In this document: positions 16,623 through 24,473 of the stretch, in pieces
Layout of the letters: the number at the start of each line of letters is the position of its first letter
How positions within the stretch are numbered: the stretch's first letter is position 1
DNA from: Modestobacter sp. VKM Ac-2982
GTDB lineage: Bacteria > Actinomycetota > Actinomycetes > Mycobacteriales > Geodermatophilaceae
Assembly: GCF_026967935.1 (NCBI RefSeq)
Contig: NZ_JAPVBL010000006.1
Span: forward strand, 296,051 to 360,050
Length of the DNA: 64,000 bases
Reading direction: 5' to 3'
Position numbers and translations under genes: made by a program
The notes under the pieces: model-generated
What the model was told of the DNA's origin: nothing
Seen by the model: the letters and a program-made list of their open reading frames with translations, nothing else
Database searches by the model: none

Positions 16623-17635
16623 GCGAGGACATGAACGAGGACAGGAACACCCCCCGTGGACGGAGCCCGTTCCGCCGGGCCCGGGAGGTCGCGGCCGTGG
16701 CGCTGCCGCTGGCTGTCTGGGCCGCCGGGGCGGCCCTGGTGGCCGCCTGGCGGCCGGAGCTCCCCACGCCGGTCGCCGTCCACTGGGGCCCCGGCGGCGA
16801 CGCCGACGGCTTCGCCGAACCGCTGCGCGCGGTGCTGCTCACCGGCGTGGTCCCCGCGCTCGGTTCGCTGGTCACCGGCCTGGTGCTGCGCGCCCGGCGC
16901 GTCGCCGCACAGGAGCGCCGGCTGGTCGCCGGCTCCGCGACCGGCATCTCGGTCTTCTGCGTCGGGCTCGTCGTGGGCAGCATCGCCGGGCAGCGCGGCC
17001 TGGTCGACCCCGCGGCGGCCCCCTCCCCCACGCTGGCCGGGCTCGCGGCCGGCTTGCTCGCCGTCCTCGGCGGGGTGGCCGCCGCCCGGCTGCTGCCCGC
17101 CCCACCGCGCGGAGCCGCCCGGGCGTCCAGCGCCCCGCCGGAGACCGCGCCCCGACTGCCCGTCGCCGAGGGTGAGCGGGCCGTCTGGTCGCGCCGGGCG
17201 ACCATGGGGCCTCCCGCCCTCGCCGCGCTCGGCGTCGGCGGCGCGGTGCTCGGCGGGCTGGTGCTCATCGGCACCGCCCCCGCCACGCTGCTGCTGGCCC
17301 CGGCCCTGATGCTCGGCGTGGGCCTGCTGTTCGGCTCCGTCCGGGTGTGGGTCGACGAGCGTGGGCTGACCGTGCGCTCCCCGCTGGGGCGGCCCTCCTG
17401 GCAGGTGCCGCTGGCCGACGTCGCCGAGGCCACCGTCGTCGACGTCCGGCCGATGCGGGAGTTCGGCGGCTGGGGGTACCGGGTGGGCCGGGACGGGCGC
17501 CGGGGCGTGGTGCTGCGCGGGGGCGAGGCGCTCGAGGTGGTCCAGGGCGACGGACGGCGCTTCGCCGTCACCGTGCCGGGGGCCGGTCAGGGTGCTGCGC
17601 TGCTCAACACCCTCGCCACCCGGCAGCACAGCTGA
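16619..17635 (+). CDS. DUF1648-domain membrane protein
   Basis: The 338-residue protein has an N-terminal DUF1648 domain (a hydrophobic helix, then PTPVAVHWGPGGDADG), four to six further hydrophobic helices to about residue 240, and a C-terminal soluble domain of about 95 residues (VDERGLTVRSPLGRPSWQVPLADV) resembling a bacterial PH-like fold. DUF1648 is found in SdpI-type immunity/sensor membrane proteins, but the role here is not known. The GTG at 16619 overlaps the TGA of the GntR gene by two bases, so translation is coupled and the regulator probably controls it. Confidence 0.82.
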   Translation: MSEDMNEDRNTPRGRSPFRRAREVAAVALPLAVWAAGAALVAAWRPELPTPVAVHWGPGGDADGFAEPLRAVLLTGVVPALGSLVTGLVLRARRVAAQERRLVAGSATGISVFCVGLVVGSIAGQRGLVDPAAAPSPTLAGLAAGLLAVLGGVAAARLLPAPPRGAARASSAPPETAPRLPVAEGERAVWSRRATMGPPALAALGVGGAVLGGLVLIGTAPATLLLAPALMLGVGLLFGSVRVWVDERGLTVRSPLGRPSWQVPLADVAEATVVDVRPMREFGGWGYRVGRDGRRGVVLRGGEALEVVQGDGRRFAVTVPGAGQGAALLNTLATRQHS

Positions 17636-17672
17636 CCCGACTGGTCGCCCCCACCAGCGCGGGCGCTGCCGC

Positions 17673-17690
17673 TTCGTCGCCGCGTACGAA
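17673..17690. promoter_or_regulatory. 18-bp palindrome, site 1 of a shared operator (TTCGT-N8-ACGAA)
   Basis: TTCGT-CGCCGCGT-ACGAA, extendable to CTTCGT/ACGAAG arms, is centred 42 bases upstream of the ATG of the peptidase fusion gene. The same spacing and arms occur at 24389, 33506 (one change) and 35024, before the other transcription units of the central locus and before pucR. Confidence 0.65.
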
Positions 17691-17723
17691 GACCACCCGG
17701 GACGTGGGCAGCAGGCTCGGCCC

Positions 17724-20700
17724 ATGGGTCGACCGCTGGCACTCGAGGACGTGCACGCCCTGCAACTGCCGGGCGAGCCCACCGTCTCCCCCGACGGGTG
17801 CGCCGTCGTCTACGTGCTGCGCACCACCGACCCCGCCGCCGACGCCGACCGGCACGCGCTGTGGTGGGTCCGCGCCTCGGCCGAGGGCTGGGGGGTGCCG
17901 GCGCCGCTGACCCGGGGCGCCGCCGACACCAGCCCGGCCTTCTCCCCCCGGGGCGACCGGATCGCCTTCCTCCGCCGCGGGGACGGAGCGGCGCAGCTGC
18001 ACGTGCTCCCGGGCGACGGCGGTGAGGCCGAGCAGGTGACCGACCTGCCCGCCGGCGCCGGCGCACCCGTCTGGAGCCCGGACGGCGACCGGATCGCCTT
18101 CACCGCCCCGGTCCGCCCCACCGGGCAGGACGACCACGCACCGATCAGCACCACCCGGATCGGCTGGAAGGCCGACGGCGCGGGGCTGCTGCGCGGCGTC
18201 CGGCAGCACCTGCACGTGCTGGAGCTGGCGACCGGCGAGGTGCGGCAGCTGACCTCCGGGGACTGGCACGCCGGCCGGCCGGCCTGGTCCCCCGACGGCG
18301 CCCGGCTGGCCTTCGCCGCCGCCACCGAGCCCGACGCCGACCTCACCCACCGCTCGCCGGCGCACGTGGTCGACGTCGCCGGTGGCCCGCCCCGCCGGGT
18401 CGGTGACGGCCGCGGCCTGGCCGGCCCGGTGGTGTGGACCGCCGACGGCCAGGCGCTGCTGGTCACCGGCCAGGCCACCGTCGCCGTCGACCACACCGGC
18501 CTGCTGCACCAGCCGCTGGACGACGTCCCGGCCGACCGCGACCTGGCCGCGCCGCTGGACCGCAACGTCATGCCCGGCGGCCCGGGCTACCCCGGCGGTC
18601 TCGCGCAGCTGACCCGGGACGGCACCGAGGTCGTCTTCTGCGTCCGCGACCGCGGCTGCTCGCATGTCTACGCCACCGCCGTCGACGGCTCGGGCACGCC
18701 CCGCCCGGTGCTGACCGGTGCCGACGTCGTCGTCTCCGGGCTGTCGGTGGCCGGTGCGGCCGACGTCGCCGCCGTCGTCCTGGCCGACCCGGCCAGCTAC
18801 GGGGACGTGGGCGTGGTGGACCTGCGCTCGGGTGCCGTCACCCGGCTCACCACGCACACGGCGACCGCGCTCCCCGACGTCGAGCTGGTCGTGCCCCAGC
18901 CCCGGACGTTCACCGTGCACGACGGCACGCAGGTGCACGGCTGGCTGCTGGTCGACCCGGCGACCCCGGGCCCGGCGCCGCTGCTGGTCGACGTGCACGG
19001 CGGCCCGCACAACGCCTGGGCGCCGGCGGCCGACGCCGCCCACCCGTACCACCAGGCGCTGGTCGCCGCGGGCTGGGCGGTGCTGCTGGTCAACCCGCGT
19101 GGCAGTGACGGCTACGGCCGGGAGTTCCTCACCGGTGCCGTCGGCGGCTGGGGCACCGCCGACGAGCGGGACTTCCTGGACCCGGTCGACCAGCTCGTCG
19201 CCGAGGGCGTGGCCGACCCGGCACGGCTGGTGCTCACCGGCTACAGCTACGGCGGCTTCATGACCTGCTGGCTGACCGGCCGCACCGACCGGTTCGCCGC
19301 CGCGATCGCCGGCGGCGTGGTCGCCGACCTGACCAGCATGACCGGCACCAGCGACGCCGGGGAGGTGCTCGCGCTCGAGTACGGCGACCCGGTGACCGAC
19401 CCCGACGCCGTCCGGGCCCTCTCGCCGATCACGAACGTGCACCGGGTCCGCACCCCGACGCTGGTGCTGCACGGCGGTGCGGACGAGCGCTGCCCGGTCG
19501 GCCAGGCCGAGCAGTGGTTCACCGCGCTGCGCACCCAGCGCGTCCCCACCGAGCTCGTCCTCTTCCCGGGCGGCTCACACCTGTTCATCCTGGACGGCCG
19601 CCCCTCGCACCGGGTGGGCTACAGCCGGCGCCTGATCGCCTGGGCCGAGCAGCACGGGAACGGCCGCCCCGCCCTGGACGCCGCCCACTGGCAGCGACGG
19701 CTGGACGAACTCGCCGCCGCGCACCGCGTCCCGGGGGCGGTGCTGGCGATCCGACGGGTGACCCCGGGTGCCGACGACGAGCTGGTGGAGGCCGCCACCG
19801 GCGTGCTCAACAAGTCGACCGGCGTCGAGGTCACCACCGACTCGGTCTTCCAGATCGGCTCCATCACCAAGGTCTGGACGACGACGCTGGTGATGCAGCT
19901 GGTCGACGAGGGGAAGCTGGACCTCGACGCCCCGTTGGTCGAGGTGCTCCCGGAGCTGCAGCTGGGCGACCCGGACGTCGCCAAGCGGGTGACGATGCGG
20001 CACCTGCTGACCCACACCAGCGGCGTCGACGGCGACGTCTTCACCGATACCGGCCGCGGCGACGACTGCATCGAGCAGTACGTGGCCGGGCTGGCCGACG
20101 TGGCGCAGAACCACCCGCTGGGCGCCACCTTCTCCTACTGCAACTCCGGGTTCACGCTGGCCGGCCGGGTGGTCGAGGTGCTCACCGGCCAGACCTGGGA
20201 CGCCGCCCTGCGCGAGCGGGTGATCGAGCCCCTCGGCCTGACCCACACCTCCACGCTGCCGGAGGAGGCGATCCTGCACCGCGCCGCCGTGGGGCACATC
20301 GCCGCCGAGCCCGGCGCCGAGCCGCAGCCGTCGCCGACCTGGCTGCTCCCCCGCTCGCTGGGCCCGGCCGGCCTGGTGAACGCCACCGCCCGGGACGTCA
20401 CCGCCTTCGCCGCGGCCCACCTGCGCGGGGGCGTGGCCGCCGACGGCACCCGGCTGCTGTCCGCGGAGTCGGCGGCGGCGATGACCACCGCGCAGACCGC
20501 CCTCCCGGACACCTGGACCCTCGGCGACTCCTGGGGCCTGGGCTGGATCCGGTTCGACTGGCACGGGGCACGGCTGCACGGCCACGACGGCGGCACCCTG
20601 GGCCAAGGTGCGTTCCTGCGGGTGCTGCCCGGCGAGCGCCCGGGCGAGGGCCTGGTGGTGTCGCTGCTGACCAACGGCGGGGACGTGCTGGACGTCTACG

Positions 20701-21065
20701 CCGACGTGTTCCGCGAGGTCTTCGCCGAACTGGCCGGGGTGACCATGGCGGACGCCCTGCAGCCGCCGGCGGAGCCCCCGGCGGTGGACCCGGCCCGGTA
20801 CGTGGGCGCCTACGAGGGCAGCTCGGTGCAGACCGAGGTGTTCGAACGCGACGGCGGGCTCGTGCTGCGCCAGACGGCGGTCGGCGCCGTCGCCGAGGCG
20901 ACCGGTCAGCCCGTGCAGGAGGCAGAGCTCGTGCCGGTGTCCGACGGGCTGTTCGCGATGCGCGCGCCGGGTACGAAGGGCTGGACGGCGGTCACCTTCC
21001 ACCGGCTGGCCGACGGCAGCGCGTACCTGCACTCCGGCGGCCGCGCCAACCCGAGGAAGGGCTGA
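17724..21065 (+). CDS. fused S9 prolyl-oligopeptidase-type peptidase and S12 serine hydrolase
   Basis: The 1113-residue protein has two enzymes in one chain. Residues about 1-650 are an S9 (prolyl oligopeptidase/acylaminoacyl peptidase) unit: a WD-like beta-propeller, then the hydrolase with nucleophile GYSYGGF (Ser508), the Asp in GGADERC and the His in GGSHLF. Residues about 660-1010 are an S12 class C beta-lactamase-like/D-aminopeptidase-like domain with the catalytic SITK (Ser713, Lys716) and FSYCNSG (YxN-type Tyr), followed by a C-terminal beta domain. The S12 half is very close to the free-standing protein at 35122. No signal peptide is visible. It opens the operon to the racemase gene. 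ATG 17724 is chosen as the first start after the operator. Confidence 0.88.
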   Translation: MGRPLALEDVHALQLPGEPTVSPDGCAVVYVLRTTDPAADADRHALWWVRASAEGWGVPAPLTRGAADTSPAFSPRGDRIAFLRRGDGAAQLHVLPGDGGEAEQVTDLPAGAGAPVWSPDGDRIAFTAPVRPTGQDDHAPISTTRIGWKADGAGLLRGVRQHLHVLELATGEVRQLTSGDWHAGRPAWSPDGARLAFAAATEPDADLTHRSPAHVVDVAGGPPRRVGDGRGLAGPVVWTADGQALLVTGQATVAVDHTGLLHQPLDDVPADRDLAAPLDRNVMPGGPGYPGGLAQLTRDGTEVVFCVRDRGCSHVYATAVDGSGTPRPVLTGADVVVSGLSVAGAADVAAVVLADPASYGDVGVVDLRSGAVTRLTTHTATALPDVELVVPQPRTFTVHDGTQVHGWLLVDPATPGPAPLLVDVHGGPHNAWAPAADAAHPYHQALVAAGWAVLLVNPRGSDGYGREFLTGAVGGWGTADERDFLDPVDQLVAEGVADPARLVLTGYSYGGFMTCWLTGRTDRFAAAIAGGVVADLTSMTGTSDAGEVLALEYGDPVTDPDAVRALSPITNVHRVRTPTLVLHGGADERCPVGQAEQWFTALRTQRVPTELVLFPGGSHLFILDGRPSHRVGYSRRLIAWAEQHGNGRPALDAAHWQRRLDELAAAHRVPGAVLAIRRVTPGADDELVEAATGVLNKSTGVEVTTDSVFQIGSITKVWTTTLVMQLVDEGKLDLDAPLVEVLPELQLGDPDVAKRVTMRHLLTHTSGVDGDVFTDTGRGDDCIEQYVAGLADVAQNHPLGATFSYCNSGFTLAGRVVEVLTGQTWDAALRERVIEPLGLTHTSTLPEEAILHRAAVGHIAAEPGAEPQPSPTWLLPRSLGPAGLVNATARDVTAFAAAHLRGGVAADGTRLLSAESAAAMTTAQTALPDTWTLGDSWGLGWIRFDWHGARLHGHDGGTLGQGAFLRVLPGERPGEGLVVSLLTNGGDVLDVYADVFREVFAELAGVTMADALQPPAEPPAVDPARYVGAYEGSSVQTEVFERDGGLVLRQTAVGAVAEATGQPVQEAELVPVSDGLFAMRAPGTKGWTAVTFHRLADGSAYLHSGGRANPRKG

Positions 21066-21071
21066 TCCCCG

Positions 21072-22271
21072 GTGACCCACCTGCTCCCCCAGGACGCCCC
21101 GCCCACCACGCTCACCGAGTTCGACGGGCTGCTGCCCCAGATGCTCGCCGACCTCGAGGAGCTGGTGACCGTCGAGTCGCCGTCGGCCGACCTCGCCGCG
21201 GTGGCCGCGGGCGCCGCCCGGGTGGCCCGGCTGGGCACCCGGGCGCTGGACGCCGAGCCGGAGGTGCTCCAGCACGAGGGCTGCACGCACCTGCGCTGGC
21301 GGCTCGGCGCGGGCCCGCGCCGGGTGCTGCTGCTCTGCCACCAGGACACCGTCTGGCCGCTGGGCACCCTCGCGGAGATCCCGTGGTCGGTGGCCGACGG
21401 GGTGGTGCGCGGGCCGGGCTGCTTCGACATGAAGGCCGGCATCGTGCTGGCGTTCACCGCGCTGGCCCGGCTGCAGGCCGCGGGCGAGGACCTGGACGGG
21501 GTGACCGTGCTGGTCACCGGGGACGAGGAGATCGGCTCCCCGACCTCGGCCGACCTGATCCGCGCCGAGACCGCCGGCTGTGCGGCGGTGCTCGTGCTGG
21601 AGGCCAGTGCCGACGGCGGCGCGCTCAAGACCGGCCGCAAGGGCGCCTCGATGTACGACCTGCTGGTCACCGGCCGCGCCGCGCACGCCGGGCTGGAGCC
21701 GGAGAAGGGCATCAGCAGCACCGTCGAGCTCGCCCACCAGGTGCTGGCGATCGCCGACCTGGCCGACCCGGCGCAGGGCACCACGGTCACGCCGACGGCG
21801 CTCACCTCGGGCACCACCACGAACACCGTGCCGGCCACCGGCCGGCTCAGCGTCGACGTCCGGGCGCTGACCGTCGCCGAGCAGCAGCGGGTCGACGCCG
21901 GGATGCGGGCGCTGACCCCGCAGCTGCCGGGGGCGGTCCTGCAGCTGCGCGGCGGGATCAACCGGCCGCCGCTGGAGGAGGCCGCCTCGGCCGGGCTGTT
22001 CGCGCTGGCCGGGACGGTGTCGGCCCGGCTGGGCCTGCCGGCGCCGGCCGGGGTCACCGTCGGGGGCGCCTCGGACGGGAACCTCACCGCCGGCATCGGG
22101 GTGCCCACGCTGGACGGTCTGGGGGCGGTCGGCGGCGGGGCGCACGCGGTCGGGGAGCACGTGCTCGCCGACCAGCTCCCCGGTCGGGCGGCGCTCCTCG
22201 CCGGCCTGGTGCGTGCGGTGCTGGACGGCGAGGGCCTCGGTGGCCCGGACGAAGAGGCCCCCGGTGAATGA
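21072..22271 (+). CDS. M20-family metallopeptidase/deacylase
   Basis: The 399-residue zinc enzyme of the carboxypeptidase G2/ArgE/DapE family has the metal ligands in LCHQDTVWP (HxD), GCFDMKAG and TGDEEIGS (catalytic Glu pair), and the dimerisation domain opens near RAAHAG. The family cleaves N-acyl or peptide bonds of amino acids. It starts with a GTG six bases after the fusion gene, and its last eight bases overlap the GNAT gene start. In Geobacillus an M20 enzyme next to an N-succinylamino acid racemase and a GNAT protein removes the succinyl group from the L-amino acid; the same role is inferred here. Confidence 0.85.
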   Translation: MTHLLPQDAPPTTLTEFDGLLPQMLADLEELVTVESPSADLAAVAAGAARVARLGTRALDAEPEVLQHEGCTHLRWRLGAGPRRVLLLCHQDTVWPLGTLAEIPWSVADGVVRGPGCFDMKAGIVLAFTALARLQAAGEDLDGVTVLVTGDEEIGSPTSADLIRAETAGCAAVLVLEASADGGALKTGRKGASMYDLLVTGRAAHAGLEPEKGISSTVELAHQVLAIADLADPAQGTTVTPTALTSGTTTNTVPATGRLSVDVRALTVAEQQRVDAGMRALTPQLPGAVLQLRGGINRPPLEEAASAGLFALAGTVSARLGLPAPAGVTVGGASDGNLTAGIGVPTLDGLGAVGGGAHAVGEHVLADQLPGRAALLAGLVRAVLDGEGLGGPDEEAPGE

Positions 22272-23277
22272 GCACGCCGCACCAAGCCCGGCCGGGTCCG
22301 CGGCACCGACCATGGGCGGCGTGACCGACCTGATCGACGCGACCCTGCTGCCGCTGCCTGCCACCGGGCCGGACCAGGGAGTCGCCCGCGCCGGCGCCGC
22401 GGCCGCCGCGGCCGCAGCCACCGAGGCCGCCATCGCCTCGGGGGTGCAGGTCGTGGCGCTCACCGACCTGGCCGACCTGCGGGCCGTCCAGACGCTGTTC
22501 GAGTCGATCTGGCACCCGGCGCCGGACAACCCGCCGGTGACCGTGGAGCTGATGCGGGCCCTGACCAAGGCCGGCAACCCGTTGTTCGGCGCCTACGCCG
22601 GCCCCGAGCTGGTCGGTGCGTGCGTGGGCTTCTTCGCCGCCCCGTCGGGCACCGCCCTGCACAGCCACGTCACCGGCGTCGTGCCGTCGGCGCAACGCCG
22701 CAGCGTCGGTCGGGCGCTGAAGCTGCATCAACGGGCCTGGGCTCTGCAGCGCGGCCTCGACCGGATCAGCTGGACGTTCGACCCACTCGTGCGGCGCAAC
22801 GCCTGGTTCAACCTCGGCCGGCTGGCCGCCACGCCGGTGGAGTACCTGCCGGACTTCTACGGCCCGATGGGCGACACCATCAACGCCTCCGACCAGTCCG
22901 ACCGGCTGCTCACCTGCTGGTCGCTGGAGGCCCCCGCGGTGGTGCGGGCCGTCGCCGGCCACCCGGTGCACGTGGACCTGCCGGCGCTGCTGGGCGCCGG
23001 GGCGGCCGCCGTCCTGGCCGTGGGACCCGACGGGAGCCCGCAGGCCCGACCCGGGGTCCCCGGGGGGACGGCGCTGATCGCCGTCCCACCGGACGTGGAA
23101 GCGCTGCGCGCCCGCGACCCCGCGCTGGCCGCGGAGTGGCGGGTGGCCGTGCGGGCCGCCCTCGGTGGTGCGCTCACCGCGGGGGCCCGGGTGCGGGGTT
23201 TCGCCCGCGAGGGCTGGTACGTCGTCGACGGCGCGGGTCACCCCGGCGCCCCTGAGGCCGGGAGGGCCACCCCGTGA
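22264..23277 (+). CDS. COG3375-type GNAT acyltransferase, possible D-amino acid N-succinyltransferase
   Basis: The 337-residue protein has an N-terminal GNAT fold (residues about 55-200: LTDLADLRAVQTLFESIW, GAYAGPELVGACVGFF, VVPSAQRRSVGRALKLHQRAWA acyl-CoA binding loop, WTFDPLVRRNAWFNLGRLA) and a C-terminal domain. WTFDPL..RNA..N is characteristic of COG3375 proteins, which occur next to enolase-superfamily racemases. The GTG at 22264 overlaps the M20 gene; a later ATG at 22312 is the alternative start. The end overlaps the racemase gene by GTGA. The proposed reaction is succinyl-CoA-dependent acylation of D-amino acids, by analogy with the Geobacillus pathway. Confidence 0.8.
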   Translation: MNEHAAPSPAGSAAPTMGGVTDLIDATLLPLPATGPDQGVARAGAAAAAAAATEAAIASGVQVVALTDLADLRAVQTLFESIWHPAPDNPPVTVELMRALTKAGNPLFGAYAGPELVGACVGFFAAPSGTALHSHVTGVVPSAQRRSVGRALKLHQRAWALQRGLDRISWTFDPLVRRNAWFNLGRLAATPVEYLPDFYGPMGDTINASDQSDRLLTCWSLEAPAVVRAVAGHPVHVDLPALLGAGAAAVLAVGPDGSPQARPGVPGGTALIAVPPDVEALRARDPALAAEWRVAVRAALGGALTAGARVRGFAREGWYVVDGAGHPGAPEAGRATP

Positions 23278-24380
23278 AGCTCGAGGCCGTGGAACTGCGC
23301 CGGATCCGGATGCCGCTGGTGGCGCCGTTCCGCACGTCGTTCGGGAGCCAGACCGCGCGCGACATCCTGCTCGTGCGGGCGCGCACGGACGTCGCCGAGG
23401 GCTGGGGCGAGTGCGCCGCGCTGCCGGACCCGCGCTACTCCGCCGAGTACGTCGACGGCGTCGCCGACGTGCTGCGCCGGTTCTTCCTCCCCGCCGTCGC
23501 CGCCGTCCCCGACCTGGACGCGCACGCGGTCGGCCGGGCGTTGGCGCCCTTCTCCGGGCACTGGATGGCCAAGGCGGCGATCGAGACGGCGGTGCTGGAC
23601 GCGGAGCTGCGCGCGGGCGGGCGGTCCTTCGGCTCGTTCCTGGGCGCTGCCGTCGACCGGGTGCCCTGTGGGGTCTCGGTCGGGATCATGGACTCGGTCC
23701 CGGAGCTGCTGGCGGCCGTCGGCGGCTACCTGGGCCAGGGGTACCTGCGGATCAAGCTGAAGATCGAGCCGGGCTGGGACGTGGAGCCGGTCCGCGCGGT
23801 CCGGGAGCGCTTCGGCGACGTGGCGCTGCAGGTGGACGCGAACACCGCCTACGCCGTCTCCGACGCCCGGCACCTGGCCCGGCTGGACCCCTTCGACCTG
23901 CTGCTGATCGAGCAGCCGCTGGACGAGGACGACGTGCTGGGCCACGCCGAGCTGGCCCGCATCGTGCGCACGCCGATCTGCCTGGACGAGTCGATCACCT
24001 CGGCCCGCTCGGCCGCGGCGGCGATCACGCTGGGCGCCTGCTCGATCGTGAACGTGAAGCCGGCCCGGGTCGGCGGGTACCTGGAGGCCCGGCGGATCCA
24101 CGACCTGTGCGCCGCGCACGGCGTGCCGGTGTGGTGCGGCGGGATGCTGGAGACGGGGCTGGGTCGGGCGGCGAACGTGGCGCTGGCCGCGCTGCCGAAC
24201 TTCACCCTGCCCGGGGACACCTCGGCCTCCGACCGGTACTACGCCACCGACATCACCGAACCGTTCCGGCTGGAGGACGGCCACCTGCGGGTGCCCACCG
24301 GGCCCGGCCTGGGCGTGGAGCCCGACCCGGCGCTGCTCGACGAGGTCACCACCTCGGTGGAGGAGATCGACCTGCGGTGA
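23274..24380 (+). CDS. enolase-superfamily N-succinylamino acid racemase / o-succinylbenzoate synthase
   Basis: The 368-residue enzyme belongs to the muconate-lactonising subgroup: the KxK catalytic pair in LRIKLKIEPGWD (about residues 160-165), metal ligands in QVDAN, LLIEQPL and CLDESIT, and the second catalytic Lys in VNVKPARVGG. The family includes MenC (OSBS, menaquinone synthesis) and NSAR, often both activities in one protein. No other men gene is nearby, and the GNAT and M20 partners overlap or abut it, so I favour NSAR: racemising N-succinyl-D- to N-succinyl-L-amino acids. GTG start with GGAGGG upstream, overlapping the GNAT stop. Confidence 0.85.
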   Translation: MKLEAVELRRIRMPLVAPFRTSFGSQTARDILLVRARTDVAEGWGECAALPDPRYSAEYVDGVADVLRRFFLPAVAAVPDLDAHAVGRALAPFSGHWMAKAAIETAVLDAELRAGGRSFGSFLGAAVDRVPCGVSVGIMDSVPELLAAVGGYLGQGYLRIKLKIEPGWDVEPVRAVRERFGDVALQVDANTAYAVSDARHLARLDPFDLLLIEQPLDEDDVLGHAELARIVRTPICLDESITSARSAAAAITLGACSIVNVKPARVGGYLEARRIHDLCAAHGVPVWCGGMLETGLGRAANVALAALPNFTLPGDTSASDRYYATDITEPFRLEDGHLRVPTGPGLGVEPDPALLDEVTTSVEEIDLR

Positions 24381-24388
24381 CCGTGTCG

Positions 24389-24406
24389 TTCGTCCGGACG
24401 GACGAA
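24389..24406. promoter_or_regulatory. 18-bp palindrome, site 2 of the shared operator
   Basis: TTCGT-CCGGACGG-ACGAA, part of a 9-bp-arm palindrome at 24387-24408, lies between the racemase gene and pucR, centred 76 bases upstream of the pucR start. Its central eight bases are identical to those of site 3 at 33506. It suggests that pucR regulates itself. Confidence 0.72.
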
Positions 24407-24460
24407 CGCCGGGCCTCCGAGTCGTGCGCTCGGACTGCCCCGGCGACGGCGGGATGGCCC

Positions 24461-24466
24461 TAGGGT
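24461..24466 (+). promoter_or_regulatory. -10 element for a leaderless pucR transcript
   Basis: TAGGGT fits TANNNT and ends seven bases before the GTG start at 24474; no ribosome-binding site is present. The same TAGGGT arrangement precedes gluA at 62250. Confidence 0.5.
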
Positions 24467-24473
24467 CGGCCGG

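Noticed and set aside
19575-22577. Minus-strand open frame of 1000 codons opposite the fusion and M20 genes
   Set aside because: It is the mirror of genuine genes with clear catalytic motifs on the plus strand; its translation shows no domain and strong compositional bias.
23274-24380. Calling the enolase-superfamily gene menC (menaquinone synthesis)
   Set aside because: No other men gene lies near it, and the GNAT and M20 neighbours match the N-succinylamino acid racemase pathway better; left as NSAR/OSBS without a symbol.
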